Assembly: GCA_965247065.1 (NCBI GenBank)
Contig: CBDFGN010000006.1
Span: 496,001-560,000 of the forward strand
DNA from: CBDFGN01 sp965247065
Lineage (GTDB): Bacteria > Bacteroidota > Bacteroidia > Cytophagales > Cyclobacteriaceae
DNA length: 64,000 nucleotides
Direction of reading: 5' to 3'
Shown: piece after piece, positions 52,167-62,410 of the stretch
How the letters are laid out: every line of letters begins with the position of its first letter
Position numbering within the stretch: position 1 is the first letter of the stretch
Notes under the pieces: generated by a model
Seen by the model: the letters and a program-made list of their open reading frames with translations, nothing else
Database searches by the model: none
Told to the model about the DNA's origin: nothing
Made by a program: the position numbers and the translations under genes

Positions 52167-54920
52167 TCAGACTTTTGGTCCGACTGCCTTAAACTTACTG
52201 GGCAAGTCGCCAAACTCAAGTGCAAAAACCCTGCTGAAGTATTTCGCATCGGCAAAACCGGATTGCCAAGCGACTTCACTCACGGTAAGATTATGGCCCA
52301 AAAGAAGTTTTGCCGCATATCTCAACTTGGCTTTCTTCATAAAATCCACTGCCTTAAGCCCCGAGATGTGTTTTATTTTCCGGAAAAGAGTGGACCGTGA
52401 CAGATTCAAGGAGTTAGCCAGATAGCTCAGATTAAAAGCAGGATTGGCGGCATTTTGGTAAATTATCTCCACACATTTGTGCATGAATTCCTGATCGCCT
52501 TTTTCCTTGGTCCTCAGTTTTCCCAAAGGGAAGAGCCACTCATCAACTTCCTTCTTAAGGCGCTTATATGAATGCAGCAGGTTGCGAATTCGGGTAACAA
52601 GAACCTTTTCGCTAAAAGGTTTGGTGATATAGGCATCGGCGCCAGTTTCAAAACCCTTAATTGTATATTCCTCCGACTCAATCGCGGTCAATAAGACTAG
52701 AGGAATATGAAATGTGACAGGATCGTCCTTGAGTTTGGCGCACATCTCAATACCGTCCATAATCGGCATGAGAATGTCCGAAACGACGATGTCTGGTTGA
52801 TGTTCTTTGGCGAGATCCAATCCCTGCTGGCCATTTCTAGCATAAATGACCGAGAAATAACTACCCAAAACTTCCCCTACGATGGCCCTCAGTTCTTCAT
52901 TGTCCTCAACCAGCAGCACTTTTGGTTTTTCCTCAGGTTTTCCCAGGTACTCCTCGAGCTCAACCAACTCACCGACACGTTTTTCGGCTTCGATTGCGTT
53001 GCTGTCCTGGCTCAGTTCCTTATCCGGTTTTGCGGAGACAACTCCGTAGCGAGGAATCGTGAAAGTGAAAGTTGAGCCTTTGCCTTCGATGCTTTCCACA
53101 TGAATTTGACCTCCATGCAATTGAATAAGCTGTTTGGTTAACGAGAGGCCAATTCCGGTCCCAGGTTCCTCTTTACGGTGCTTTGTGGGACCTGCCCGAT
53201 AAAATCGTTCGAAAACAAAGAGCAGTTCCTGCTCAGGAATGGCAATTCCAGTGTCTTCAACAGAAACCACGACATTGCCATTATCTAAAAAAGCCCTCAC
53301 CGCTACTTTTCCACCCTTTGGGGTGAATTTCAGCCCGTTAGAAACCAGGTTGAACATCACTTTTTCGATCGCCCCCGGGTCAAAGTTTGCATCTATCGGA
53401 GATGGAATCTCAGCTCTCAGGGTCACACCCTTGTCATTGGCTTTGTCTCTGAATGCTTCCACTATGCCTCCCAGAAATGAGCCCAAATCGGAAGTCTGGG
53501 ATTTAAGACTATAATCTGTTTTGCGAAAATCAAGGATCTCATTGGAAAGCGATAAAAGGCGGTCGACACTTTTCTTAACCGACTGCATTTTATCCTTGTC
53601 CAAGTCCATCTCTCCGTTGCTCTTTGACAATTGATCCACAGGAAGGGAAATAAGGTTTAGGACGGTTCTAATCTCATGGGATACGTCAGTAAAGAATCTG
53701 AATTTGGTTTCAGTGGCCTCTTCCGCGACCCTAAGGCCCCGCTGTAGCTTGTCCCTTTTTTCTGCAATTCTCCGGTTTTGAGCCTGGATGGTTTTGTTTT
53801 GCAAATCCAAAGTTTGATTAGCCTTGTGCTTCTGGAAAAGGAAGAAGGCTGATCCGAGGGCTATTACCAACAGCAGGCCCGTTATGACAATCGACAGGAG
53901 GATAAAAGTCTCCTGTTTTCTGAGCAGAAATGTCATCTCTCCGATTTGCTCCCTTTGGTAATCGATTCTGTTTTGCTGCTCTATCAACTGGTTGGCCTGC
54001 ATCTTAAAAGTGCGGGCGTTGTGGTAATCTATAGTTATGGTCGTCAGGTGGTTCAACTTGGCAAATGGCTTGCCTTCCAGCACCTTCAGCGCCAAATCCA
54101 GGGCCTGGTTACCCCCGGTAGGGTAAAGAAAAGTTCCGTCCAATTGCCCGTTGAGAATCATGTCGATTCCTGCTCCGGGAACGTAAAGTCCGTCAACCCC
54201 CAGGATGAACGGCTTGAGATTGTACTTGTTGGCTGACAGAAAGGCTCCATAGGCCATTTGGTCATTGTGGGCAAAGATCAAATCAAAATCCTTCCGGGAG
54301 TTGAATAAGGTATCGGTTAGGTCCTGGGCTCGTTCCTTTAACCACGCGCCCTCAAAGCTTGTCACCACTTCTATTTCCGGGAATTCCCTCAAGCCGTCAA
54401 AAAAGCCCTGGGATCGTTCTACGGCTGGAGTAGATCCTACCAGGCCGGTGATTTCCAGAACTTTTCCTTTGCCATGAAGCAGCTGAAAAGCTAAGAGGGC
54501 AGCTTCCTTTCCGATCACAAAATTGTCTCCACCGATAAACGAAGTGAACTTTTCTGAATTAATCCTCCGATCGATAACGATAACCGGCATACCCTGATCG
54601 TACACCTCCTCCAAAACGGGAGTCAAAGGATCCGCCTCATTAGGAGATACGATTAATAGGTCTATCCCTGCGCCCAGGAGTTCCTTAATATCCTGGATTT
54701 GGGTGTCATTATCATCCTTCGCATCGGTAATGATCAGTTCAATATCATATTCCGGATGAAAGCCGATCTCCCTCCTCATTTCTTCGATCATAGTCTTTCT
54801 CCAGTCATCACCCGTGGTGCACTGGGAAAACCCAATTTTGATTTTCTGGGGTTGGTCAGGATCTGGTTGGAGACAGCCCGTTAGAAACCACAGGGCCAGC
54901 ACAAAACATCTACCTTTCAT
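52167..54920 (-). CDS. Hybrid two-component system with periplasmic sugar-binding domain (HTCS, BT1754-like)
   Basis: 917 aa from the ATG at 54920 (lipoprotein-like signal, WFLTGCLQPD). Periplasmic-binding-protein type 1 domain about 28-320 (IKIGFSQCTTGDDWRKTMIE, FIGGDNFVIGKEAA, LIFAHNDQMAYGA, FILGVDGLYV), one membrane helix (LLVIALGSAFFLFQ), HisKA with phospho-His in FTDVSHEIRTVLNLI, HATPase (GTGIGLSLTKQLI), receiver with phospho-Asp in DIVVSDILMPIMDG, C-terminal AraC HTH (LSRSTLFRKIKHISGL, GFADAKYFSRVF). This layout is that of the fructose sensor BT1754, which controls fructan use. Beside GH32 and SusCD genes: their likely regulator. Confidence 0.92.
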   Translation of the reverse strand: MKGRCFVLALWFLTGCLQPDPDQPQKIKIGFSQCTTGDDWRKTMIEEMRREIGFHPEYDIELIITDAKDDNDTQIQDIKELLGAGIDLLIVSPNEADPLTPVLEEVYDQGMPVIVIDRRINSEKFTSFIGGDNFVIGKEAALLAFQLLHGKGKVLEITGLVGSTPAVERSQGFFDGLREFPEIEVVTSFEGAWLKERAQDLTDTLFNSRKDFDLIFAHNDQMAYGAFLSANKYNLKPFILGVDGLYVPGAGIDMILNGQLDGTFLYPTGGNQALDLALKVLEGKPFAKLNHLTTITIDYHNARTFKMQANQLIEQQNRIDYQREQIGEMTFLLRKQETFILLSIVITGLLLVIALGSAFFLFQKHKANQTLDLQNKTIQAQNRRIAEKRDKLQRGLRVAEEATETKFRFFTDVSHEIRTVLNLISLPVDQLSKSNGEMDLDKDKMQSVKKSVDRLLSLSNEILDFRKTDYSLKSQTSDLGSFLGGIVEAFRDKANDKGVTLRAEIPSPIDANFDPGAIEKVMFNLVSNGLKFTPKGGKVAVRAFLDNGNVVVSVEDTGIAIPEQELLFVFERFYRAGPTKHRKEEPGTGIGLSLTKQLIQLHGGQIHVESIEGKGSTFTFTIPRYGVVSAKPDKELSQDSNAIEAEKRVGELVELEEYLGKPEEKPKVLLVEDNEELRAIVGEVLGSYFSVIYARNGQQGLDLAKEHQPDIVVSDILMPIMDGIEMCAKLKDDPVTFHIPLVLLTAIESEEYTIKGFETGADAYITKPFSEKVLVTRIRNLLHSYKRLKKEVDEWLFPLGKLRTKEKGDQEFMHKCVEIIYQNAANPAFNLSYLANSLNLSRSTLFRKIKHISGLKAVDFMKKAKLRYAAKLLLGHNLTVSEVAWQSGFADAKYFSRVFALEFGDLPSKFKAVGPKV

Positions 54921-55187
54921 AGCCCTTATTTCAATTCTTTTGGGGGAAAACATAATCTATCACAAAATCGTTTTTTCTAGCAAAATGACCGAATTTTAGA
55001 CCTCCGGTCTGATTCTACTGGTGAAGTTAATGCCGTCCAAATTTACAAAAAAGGTGTTCAATTGAAAGGAACTACCCCTTTGTATAGCCACCGATGGCGT
55101 AGAGACCCTTTAATCATCAATTTTCAATCCTCCAAGTACTAAATCCACCGTCCGATGCTTCAGGATCAACAATTCAACTGCCTCTCC

Positions 55188-56849
55188 TCACCACGGTGCA
55201 ACAGGTTCCATATCCCACGCCTCAACCACATTCGCAGTAGCACTTCCCCCATTGGCAAATAAACGTATGCCAGTGCTATTCTCCTTAGAAGGATAAATCC
55301 GCTGGGTGATACTTTGCCGGCCATTCGCGAATACTTCCAGCACCGAATTGTCAAGAAAGACCCGAAGCTTTAGAGTCTCACCTTCACCAAGTTTAAAAGG
55401 AGCTACTTGTTCTACATGATCTTCCATACCCGGATAAGGCTCATTGGTATGATAGAAACCCTGGTAAATAACATTATCCTCTACGGTTGAATTTTCAAAA
55501 TTGATCGTGATCGTACTTTCCCCAGGGCTGTAGATAATTAGAGTTTCTTCCGAGTTATCCGGTGAGCACCTCACTTTAACGCCGATTTGTGCAGCATCGC
55601 CGGGATCAATTTCAACTGATAATTCCAAAACATCCCCAGCCATATCGGCTAGTGTTACTTCCTGGCCCGATGGGATCGAAATATTCTCCTTTCGACGTGG
55701 ATTTAGCCGAAGTGCTTCTAACTCGGGTGCAGGCTCAATGCCCAGACTTCCGTCCTCTCTCAATGACATAACCCTTGGCAGGCTCATTACCGATCCCCAG
55801 GCGTACAGATCATTTCTGCCGGGTAGCCGTTCGTTATCATAACCGAACAGGTATTCTCCCCCAAGCCGGTTTTCGGCGATCCAACCGAAAAAGATATTGC
55901 GACCCTTGCTATCGATTAGAGATTCCGGTCCGGAAAGCTGGCCACCTAACCAGCTCATTCGACCGTGTCGCTCGGGAAAAAAGCGCTCATTTTCATACTT
56001 GCCAAGATAATAGTGAGTGATACTCCAAAAAGGACGGTGGGAGTGCATTAACAGCATATGAGTGTCGCTTTTGCCTAGGCGGTAGAAGTCCGAACAAGCC
56101 GCATCTTCTTCTTCAAGGGTCCACTTCCTATCCGATTTATAGAAAGGCCCTTGGTATTCCCAATCAACCATATTGGTCGAAGTGAACAAGCTGCTGCAAT
56201 CTCCTTCGTAACCTGGCTTTTTGTTTTTGCCCCCAACCAGAGCATAGTATTTCCCATTTTCGTACCACCCTGAGGGATCGCCAACTCCGAATTCATCCTC
56301 CTTGGTACCAGGTCTAATAACCGGGTTTTGGGGCAATTCTTTCCACTCGATCAGCTCATCATCCTGTGCAACCGAAATACAAATGCCTTGACCCGGTACG
56401 AAATAAATTAAACTGGGTTCGGGAGCATTCTTGATAGCCCCGCCGCTATAGATTCCTTGAGGCATGGAACCGTCGCCTTTGGGTACAACAGCTGGAGGGT
56501 GATAGATCCAGTGTACGAGGTCCCGGCTTGAAACATGGTCCCACAGGGCTACCCACTTTTCCAGTCCAGGCTTCTCAGGATGAGGAATTGGCGTACGGGC
56601 GAGATAGAACAAATGGTACCTCCCTTTCCAATACAGCGCCCCATTGGCATCATTGAAATAGCCTTCCGGTGGCATGAGATGATATCGGGGTCGATGTGGA
56701 TCCTGCCAGATAAGTTCACGTATCTCACGCGAGTCCCGGATAAGCTGGTTAATGTTCGGACGGTTTTCGTTCTCCTGGGCGGAAAGTTCGGGTATAAGGA
56801 ACCAGGCGATTACCCAGTAACAAAACCGGCGATTCTGGATTCTTTGCAT
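55188..56849 (-). CDS. Divergent GH32-family exported glycoside hydrolase
   Basis: 553 aa from the ATG at 56849 (signal YWVIAWFLIPELSAQ); an upstream in-frame start gives no better signal. Five-bladed propeller GH32: nucleophile Asp67 in YFNDANG (usual NDPNG), FGVGDPSGWYENG at the RDP position (Asp kept, Arg lost), but at the acid/base EC motif it reads DAACSDFYRLG with no Glu before Cys. C-terminal beta-sandwich with LRVFLDNSVLEVFANG, typical of GH32. So fructosidase activity on simple fructans is not assured. Upstream of the HTCS on the same strand and divergent from susC. Confidence 0.85.
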   Translation of the reverse strand: MQRIQNRRFCYWVIAWFLIPELSAQENENRPNINQLIRDSREIRELIWQDPHRPRYHLMPPEGYFNDANGALYWKGRYHLFYLARTPIPHPEKPGLEKWVALWDHVSSRDLVHWIYHPPAVVPKGDGSMPQGIYSGGAIKNAPEPSLIYFVPGQGICISVAQDDELIEWKELPQNPVIRPGTKEDEFGVGDPSGWYENGKYYALVGGKNKKPGYEGDCSSLFTSTNMVDWEYQGPFYKSDRKWTLEEEDAACSDFYRLGKSDTHMLLMHSHRPFWSITHYYLGKYENERFFPERHGRMSWLGGQLSGPESLIDSKGRNIFFGWIAENRLGGEYLFGYDNERLPGRNDLYAWGSVMSLPRVMSLREDGSLGIEPAPELEALRLNPRRKENISIPSGQEVTLADMAGDVLELSVEIDPGDAAQIGVKVRCSPDNSEETLIIYSPGESTITINFENSTVEDNVIYQGFYHTNEPYPGMEDHVEQVAPFKLGEGETLKLRVFLDNSVLEVFANGRQSITQRIYPSKENSTGIRLFANGGSATANVVEAWDMEPVAPW

Positions 56850-57272
56850 AACTCCTGAAATCTTAGAACCCAAATTAGGCATTTCTTGGGATTTCAGGAT
56901 TTTTGAATTGAGAAGCCCGTACAAAGTATTTCAACCTTTAGAACCACAATTGGCGAGTAATTCACCAATCTTAAGTTTTGATACCCCTAGCATATGGTTC
57001 ACACTTAATCTTCAAAAAGTACAATCCAAGTCTGCCGGGGGGATATCCTGCACTTATCAGCAATTACCCATTGACATTGAGATAAAATTTCATACCTTTG
57101 TTATGAAGAAAACCGTACCAAATCTTAGAAAAGTCTAATCAGGGCGAAGCCAACAGCGCGTCCAATCAATTTTCTTGGCTCTGTAGTAGTTCATACAAAG
57201 CCGAATCTTCTTAAACAAAATCTGGGGGGCTGTCCTCCCTAAACTTTTTTAATCTGATTAAAAATCATAATT
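56850..57272. promoter_or_regulatory. Divergent control region between GH32 and susC
   Basis: About 420 bp containing the susC promoter (57071-57100) and, at 57224-57239, GGGGGG-loop-CCTCCC followed five bases later by six T, a weak terminator-like hairpin in the susC leader. A target for the HTCS is expected here; I see no clear repeat for it. Confidence 0.45.
57071..57100 (+). promoter_or_regulatory. Bacteroidota-type promoter of susC (TTG-N19-TACCTTTG)
   Basis: -33 TTG at 57071-57073, 19-nt spacer, -7 TACCTTTG at 57093-57100: a full match to TTG-N19-TAnnTTTG. Gives a leader of about 165 nt before the susC ATG. Confidence 0.65.
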
Positions 57273-60200
57273 ATGATGGAATCCTTTCAAAAACTTCGCA
57301 AAGCGCCATTGTGGCGGGCAGGAAAGCATCTCCAATTAATTCTATTGGCGATCTTGCTCCTGTTATCGCCTATTTTGGCCTATGGCCAAGCCCGCTCCCT
57401 GACCGGCAAAATTACAGACGATGCTGGAATCCCGCTTGCCGGGGTGAACATTATCGTGAAAGGCACCAATGTTGGTACCTTAACTGATATTGATGGTAAT
57501 TACAGAATAGATGTAGAGGAGGGTGCAGTGCTCGTATTTACCTACATCGGTTATGAAGCCCAGGAATTAACTCCGGGGGCCCAGTCAGTGCTGGATCTAA
57601 GCATGGCTATAGAAATTGCCCAATTGCAGGAACTTGTTGTGACCGGCTACAGCGTTGAAAGAAAGAGAGACCTTTTGGGAGCCGTCGGAGTTGCAGACAT
57701 GGAAGCGATAAAAGACGTTTCCTATCCCTCGGTCCTCCAATCCATGGTAGGTAGACTTGCCGGGCTTAATGTGGATCAGTCCGGGATTCCCGGCCAAGGA
57801 GCCAAGGTTAACATCAGAGGGGTTACCACCCTTGGAAATAACGAGCCTTTATACATTATTGACGGAGTTCCAATCCAGTCTTTTGAAACGATAGGAACCC
57901 AAACGGGCATGGCTGAAAGAATTAATCAGCCCCCGGTTTTGGACCTTTCCTGGCTTAACCCTGCCGACATCGAGTCGTTTCAAATATTGAAGGACGGAGC
58001 ATCGGCCTCGATTTACGGATCAAGAGCATCCAACGGGGTAGTTATCATAACCACTAAACAAGCTGCCAAGGGAAAGGCCGAGGTTTCGGTCAATGCCAGA
58101 TTTGGTATAGAGCATGTGCATTACAGGGCAGAGGACTTCAACAGCGAGCAGGAGGCAACCGCTGGCTGGCAAGCCTCAGTTAACGATGGTACCGACCCTG
58201 ACGCAGCGAGTGACTATTTCACCTATCAATGGCATTTTGACCCCAGTTTGGGTCCTGGTATTCAGGGTAATGGGGTACCGGTCCTGGACCAGATCAACTA
58301 TGTTGACTTTTTAGATGACGGGAGTAACGGCCAGTTGCTCAGGATCGCGGGCCACCCTCAAAGTGTACACGGAGGCGACATTAATGTGGGAACCGATTGG
58401 CAAGATGTAGCATATGAATCAGGAATCGTGCAAAATTACGATGTTAATTTCAGTCAGGGTGGTGAAAAAGGGGGCGTTCGGCTTTCCCTGAATTACTTTG
58501 ACCACGACGGTGTGCTGATTGGAAACCAATTCCAGCGCCTTGGGGTTCGACTGAATTCGAATTACAATTTCGCCAGCGACAAAGTTACCGTGGGCCAGAA
58601 TTTGGCAGTTACCAAAGGGGAGCGCCAGTGGGGTGTCTTTACCGGTCTTGGTCCGCCTGCCATTTTACCTCCTTACACTGAGGACGGACTAATTTCAGGT
58701 CCTCCTCCCGGATTCACCCGTCACGATAACCCTTTGGGGACCGTAGACAATGACAAGTGGGACAGGACCCATAATACCAAAGTATTTGGAAATGTCTATC
58801 TGGACTGGGCAATAATTGAAGGCCTTAGTTTTAGAACTAGCGTGGGTATTGACTACGATAACGTATTCATTCGCGACATTTATCCAACTTTTGAGCGAGG
58901 GATCGCCAGAAATGGTACTGGTGAATTAACTCAAAGCCAGTTGCACCAAACAAACCTCTTGTGGAACAACACTCTTACTTATACTAAAACTATAAACCAA
59001 CACTCATTTACGGTTTTAGGCGGTACCGAGTATATCGACAATTTTGTGACCGATTTCACAGCATCCGGGAAGGAGTTTGCCCTGAGCACCAATGATTATT
59101 TCCAGTTGGATGCTGCATCCGGGGAAAGATCATCTGCCGGTGGCTCTAGCGGCTTTGCCCTATTCTCATATTTTGGAAAGGCAAACTACATTTTCGCTGA
59201 CAAGTACCTGGCGTCGTTTACTATTCGACGGGATGGGTCTTCCCGGTTTGGTACCGATAATCGGTATGCCGTTTTTCCAGCTGCTTCAGTAGGTTGGAGA
59301 ATCGGGGCTGAGGACTTTATGTCCGGCCTGGGATGGTTATCCGATCTAAAGATCCGGGCGGCCTATGGACAAACCGGCAATCAGGATATCCTGAATGAAG
59401 CCCGTTTCCGATTGTACAGGGCGGTGTATGCGCCACCCAGTAACTTTACCCCCTGGGGAGCCGGTTGTACACAGACATTCTGCGATGATGCGGGCACTGC
59501 CTATGACATTGCCAATAATAATGGCGGGCTTCTGCCATCGGGTTTTATTTCCGCGCAGACTGAAAATACTCAGCTTAAGTGGGAAACCACAACCGAAATC
59601 AATGTGGGTCTGGACTTTGGAATCATGGATGACCGCCTTACCGGTGCGTTTGAATTTTTCCAGAAGAAAACAGAAGACATCCTGATTCAGCAAACCCAGC
59701 CTGGCACCTTTGGCGATGGCTTTGTTCTTTGGTCCAACGGAGCCGACATGGAGACTACCGGTTGGGAGTTTACCCTCGGCTACAACAGCCAGAGTGCGGG
59801 TGATTGGAATTACTCCATAAACGTAAATGGTTCTCATTACAGGGACGAGATCACCTCACTACCTGAGGATCTATGGGGCTCTTATCCCGGTAATTCGGAG
59901 CAAAACATTGTCGGGCAATCCCCCAGGCAGCTATTCGGTTTTGTAACTGCAGGAATACTCCAAAACCAAAATGAAGTAGATGCAGCTCCTCAATATCCAG
60001 GTATTAGAATTGGCCAATTTAATTACGAAGACCTAAATAATGATGGGGAAATTAACTCGTTGGATCAGAAGTACCAGGAACCAAATGGTCAGCCTTCTAT
60101 TCAATATGGTATTAATGGACTCGTGTCCTGGAAGAACTTCGATGTTGCGCTGCAATTCTGGGGTATGCAAGGCAGAACAGTAGGCTGGGCGTTCTGGGGA

Positions 60201-60623
60201 GGTGGCGGTAGAGATAAAGAAGCTTTGGATGCATGGACCACTGTTAATACCGACACTCACGTACCTGCTCGGAGCAGGTCAGGTGCTGGCGTTCAGTCCC
60301 AAGCCGGTGGTGATAGTTGGGATTTCCGAAGCGGGAACTTCTTTAACTTCAGACAATTCACTTTGGGCTATGGGCTTCCTCAGGCAGTGATCGGAAACGT
60401 AAACTGGTTGTCAAATCTGCGGGTGTACTTCACCTTGGACAACATATTCTATTTGTATAAGAAGAATGGTGAAGATAGATTCCCGTCGGAGCCCTGGATC
60501 CTGGATCAGCAAGGTTTTACTCATGGAGGTGGAACCGATGCCTCAGGCAGAGGGCAGGGTAATTTTGAAACCCGTTCCCCCAAGCCACTCACGTTTTCTC
60601 TCGGTTTAAATGTTGGATTCTAA
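57273..60623 (+). CDS. SusC/RagA-family TonB-dependent transporter
   Basis: 1116 aa outer-membrane importer. Signal peptide (about 1-39, ILLLLSPILAYGQ), CarboxypepD-regulatory-like domain about 42-120 (LTGKITDDAGIPLAGVNI, DIDGNYRIDV), the SusC linker ELVVTGYSVERKRDL, plug domain with QSMVGRLAGLNV, VNIRGVTTLGNNEPLYIIDG and ASIYGSRASNGVVIITTK, then the 22-strand barrel to LTFSLGLNVGF. Followed 29 bp later by susD: the pair forms the pedal-bin glycan importer. Substrate probably a fructan or related oligosaccharide, from the GH32 and sensor nearby. Confidence 0.93.
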   Translation: MMESFQKLRKAPLWRAGKHLQLILLAILLLLSPILAYGQARSLTGKITDDAGIPLAGVNIIVKGTNVGTLTDIDGNYRIDVEEGAVLVFTYIGYEAQELTPGAQSVLDLSMAIEIAQLQELVVTGYSVERKRDLLGAVGVADMEAIKDVSYPSVLQSMVGRLAGLNVDQSGIPGQGAKVNIRGVTTLGNNEPLYIIDGVPIQSFETIGTQTGMAERINQPPVLDLSWLNPADIESFQILKDGASASIYGSRASNGVVIITTKQAAKGKAEVSVNARFGIEHVHYRAEDFNSEQEATAGWQASVNDGTDPDAASDYFTYQWHFDPSLGPGIQGNGVPVLDQINYVDFLDDGSNGQLLRIAGHPQSVHGGDINVGTDWQDVAYESGIVQNYDVNFSQGGEKGGVRLSLNYFDHDGVLIGNQFQRLGVRLNSNYNFASDKVTVGQNLAVTKGERQWGVFTGLGPPAILPPYTEDGLISGPPPGFTRHDNPLGTVDNDKWDRTHNTKVFGNVYLDWAIIEGLSFRTSVGIDYDNVFIRDIYPTFERGIARNGTGELTQSQLHQTNLLWNNTLTYTKTINQHSFTVLGGTEYIDNFVTDFTASGKEFALSTNDYFQLDAASGERSSAGGSSGFALFSYFGKANYIFADKYLASFTIRRDGSSRFGTDNRYAVFPAASVGWRIGAEDFMSGLGWLSDLKIRAAYGQTGNQDILNEARFRLYRAVYAPPSNFTPWGAGCTQTFCDDAGTAYDIANNNGGLLPSGFISAQTENTQLKWETTTEINVGLDFGIMDDRLTGAFEFFQKKTEDILIQQTQPGTFGDGFVLWSNGADMETTGWEFTLGYNSQSAGDWNYSINVNGSHYRDEITSLPEDLWGSYPGNSEQNIVGQSPRQLFGFVTAGILQNQNEVDAAPQYPGIRIGQFNYEDLNNDGEINSLDQKYQEPNGQPSIQYGINGLVSWKNFDVALQFWGMQGRTVGWAFWGGGGRDKEALDAWTTVNTDTHVPARSRSGAGVQSQAGGDSWDFRSGNFFNFRQFTLGYGLPQAVIGNVNWLSNLRVYFTLDNIFYLYKKNGEDRFPSEPWILDQQGFTHGGGTDASGRGQGNFETRSPKPLTFSLGLNVGF

Positions 60624-60652
60624 TCAAGAACTCAAGCTAAACGCAAGTAATA

Positions 60653-62410
60653 ATGAAAATTCCTGATTATATAAAAGCAATAATACTACCGGTATTCGCA
60701 TGTCTCGTATATATGCTGCCATCTGGATGTTCAGAAAGCACCCTTGACGTTAATCCAAAGGGCGTTGTAACCGATTTGGATCTAAATTCTCCCGAGAATG
60801 TCGAAAAAATGGTCATTGCGGCATATGCCGGGCAGGCGAATGACTTGCCCTTTTCACCGTTCGGAGACATGTGGGAACATGGGGCTGTTGGTGGCGGTGA
60901 CGCCCATAAAGGCGGCGGCGGCATTGGAGACCAGATTGGCGCTCACTGGATCGAGGTTAAGTCCTTGAACCGGTCAACCGGGAATCCAAGAAATGACCTG
61001 ATGTGGAAGTATTTGTACGCTTCGATTGGCAGGGCCAACGACGCCCTGGCCAGGCTCAACAACCTGACCGATGCGAAAATGCCTGTCCGGTCCCAGCGAA
61101 TTGCTGAGATGCGTTTTCTTCGGGCCCAATCTCATTTTAAGCTCAAGGTTATTTACAAACACATTGTGTACCTCGATGAGACCATTCCCAAAGAGGAATA
61201 CATTGAACATCACAATCGCGAACTTAGCGACCAGGATGGTTGGGCCTGGATTATAAATGAATGGCGCGCAGCCATAGCCGGCTTGCCTGCCACCCAGGCG
61301 GATGAAGGTCGGCCCACAAGTAGTGCCGCGCGGCTTTTCCTTGCCAAGTCGTTGATTTTCAAGGCCTCTGTGCTGGGCGATAACCACCAGCTGACAGGCC
61401 TTACTGCCTCTGAGCTTAATGAGGCGATCGGCATCTTCGAAGCGATTGATGGCAGCGGGGAGTATGACCTGCACGATGATTATGCCAAGAACTTTTTGTG
61501 CGACGAAGAAAGCGGGATTGAGTCGGTCTGGGCCATAATGAGGTCAATTGACGATGGTTCGCCTGATGGACGCCTCGCTTACTCGACTGTGCTTAATTCT
61601 CCGGTTAGCGCAGGGTATGGATGCTGTGGGTTCCTCCAGCCCTCTGTCAATCTCGCTAACGCCTATGAGACCGATGCCAACGGGCTGCCTTTATTTAATA
61701 CTTTCAACGACGATCCGATCGTAAACAGTAACGTAGATGTTGAGAGTCGCAACATGGACCCGAGAATTGCGCACACTATTGGTTTGCTGGGAATGCCATT
61801 TAAATATAATCCGGCCCTCATTGTTGACTCATCCTTTCCCAGGGTTTCAGCTGTGTATGGTACCAATATGGGAATGAAAGATCAGGAGTTACCGGATCAT
61901 CCTTGTTGGAGGCAATTGGCGGCATTCTATGGCAGTGCTCGAAACACCGATCAAATGCGCTATGGGGATGCCTTGCTATACTGGGCTGAAGCACTGGTTG
62001 GAGTGGGCCGCCAGGTTGAAGCCTTGCCTATTATCAATCGGATACGGACACGCGCAGGGTCACCAGCAAGCTTGTCGAGACTGGTGAAAGCTGATGGGAG
62101 CCCTTCGGGAAAGTACGTCATAGGCCTATATCAGGCCTCAGATTTTACTGATCAGGCAAAGGCCATGGAAATCGTTCAGTGGGAAAGACGCCTGGAAATG
62201 GCCCTTGAATCACATCCGGGCCGCCACTTTGACCTGTGGCGGTGGGGAATCGGCGCGACTTGGATGAATGCGTACTTTGAAGTGGAGAAGACCCGGAGGA
62301 CCCACATGATTGAAGGCCTCTATACTGCAGGTAGGGATGAATTTCACCCTATTCCTGACATTGAGGTAACCATTAGCCGGGGACTTATTCAGCAGAATCC
62401 CGGGTTTTAA
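60653..62410 (+). CDS. SusD/RagB-family surface glycan-binding lipoprotein
   Basis: 585 aa. Lipoprotein signal with Cys26 (VYMLPSGCSES), then the SusD start LDVNPKGVVTDLDLNSPENV. TPR-like helices: RANDALARLNNLTDAKM, RFLRAQSHFKLKVIYKHIVY, and the C-terminal RYGDALLYWAEALVGVGRQ, INRIRTRAG, RRLEMALESHPGRHFDLWRWG, all family hallmarks. Caps the SusC barrel at the cell surface and binds substrate. Co-transcribed with susC. Confidence 0.93.
   Translation: MKIPDYIKAIILPVFACLVYMLPSGCSESTLDVNPKGVVTDLDLNSPENVEKMVIAAYAGQANDLPFSPFGDMWEHGAVGGGDAHKGGGGIGDQIGAHWIEVKSLNRSTGNPRNDLMWKYLYASIGRANDALARLNNLTDAKMPVRSQRIAEMRFLRAQSHFKLKVIYKHIVYLDETIPKEEYIEHHNRELSDQDGWAWIINEWRAAIAGLPATQADEGRPTSSAARLFLAKSLIFKASVLGDNHQLTGLTASELNEAIGIFEAIDGSGEYDLHDDYAKNFLCDEESGIESVWAIMRSIDDGSPDGRLAYSTVLNSPVSAGYGCCGFLQPSVNLANAYETDANGLPLFNTFNDDPIVNSNVDVESRNMDPRIAHTIGLLGMPFKYNPALIVDSSFPRVSAVYGTNMGMKDQELPDHPCWRQLAAFYGSARNTDQMRYGDALLYWAEALVGVGRQVEALPIINRIRTRAGSPASLSRLVKADGSPSGKYVIGLYQASDFTDQAKAMEIVQWERRLEMALESHPGRHFDLWRWGIGATWMNAYFEVEKTRRTHMIEGLYTAGRDEFHPIPDIEVTISRGLIQQNPGF

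Noticed and set aside
59346..59837. 163-codon minus-strand frame in susC
   Set aside because: Antisense to the SusC barrel; no family features.
60974..61474. 166-codon minus-strand frame in susD
   Set aside because: Antisense to SusD; no family features.
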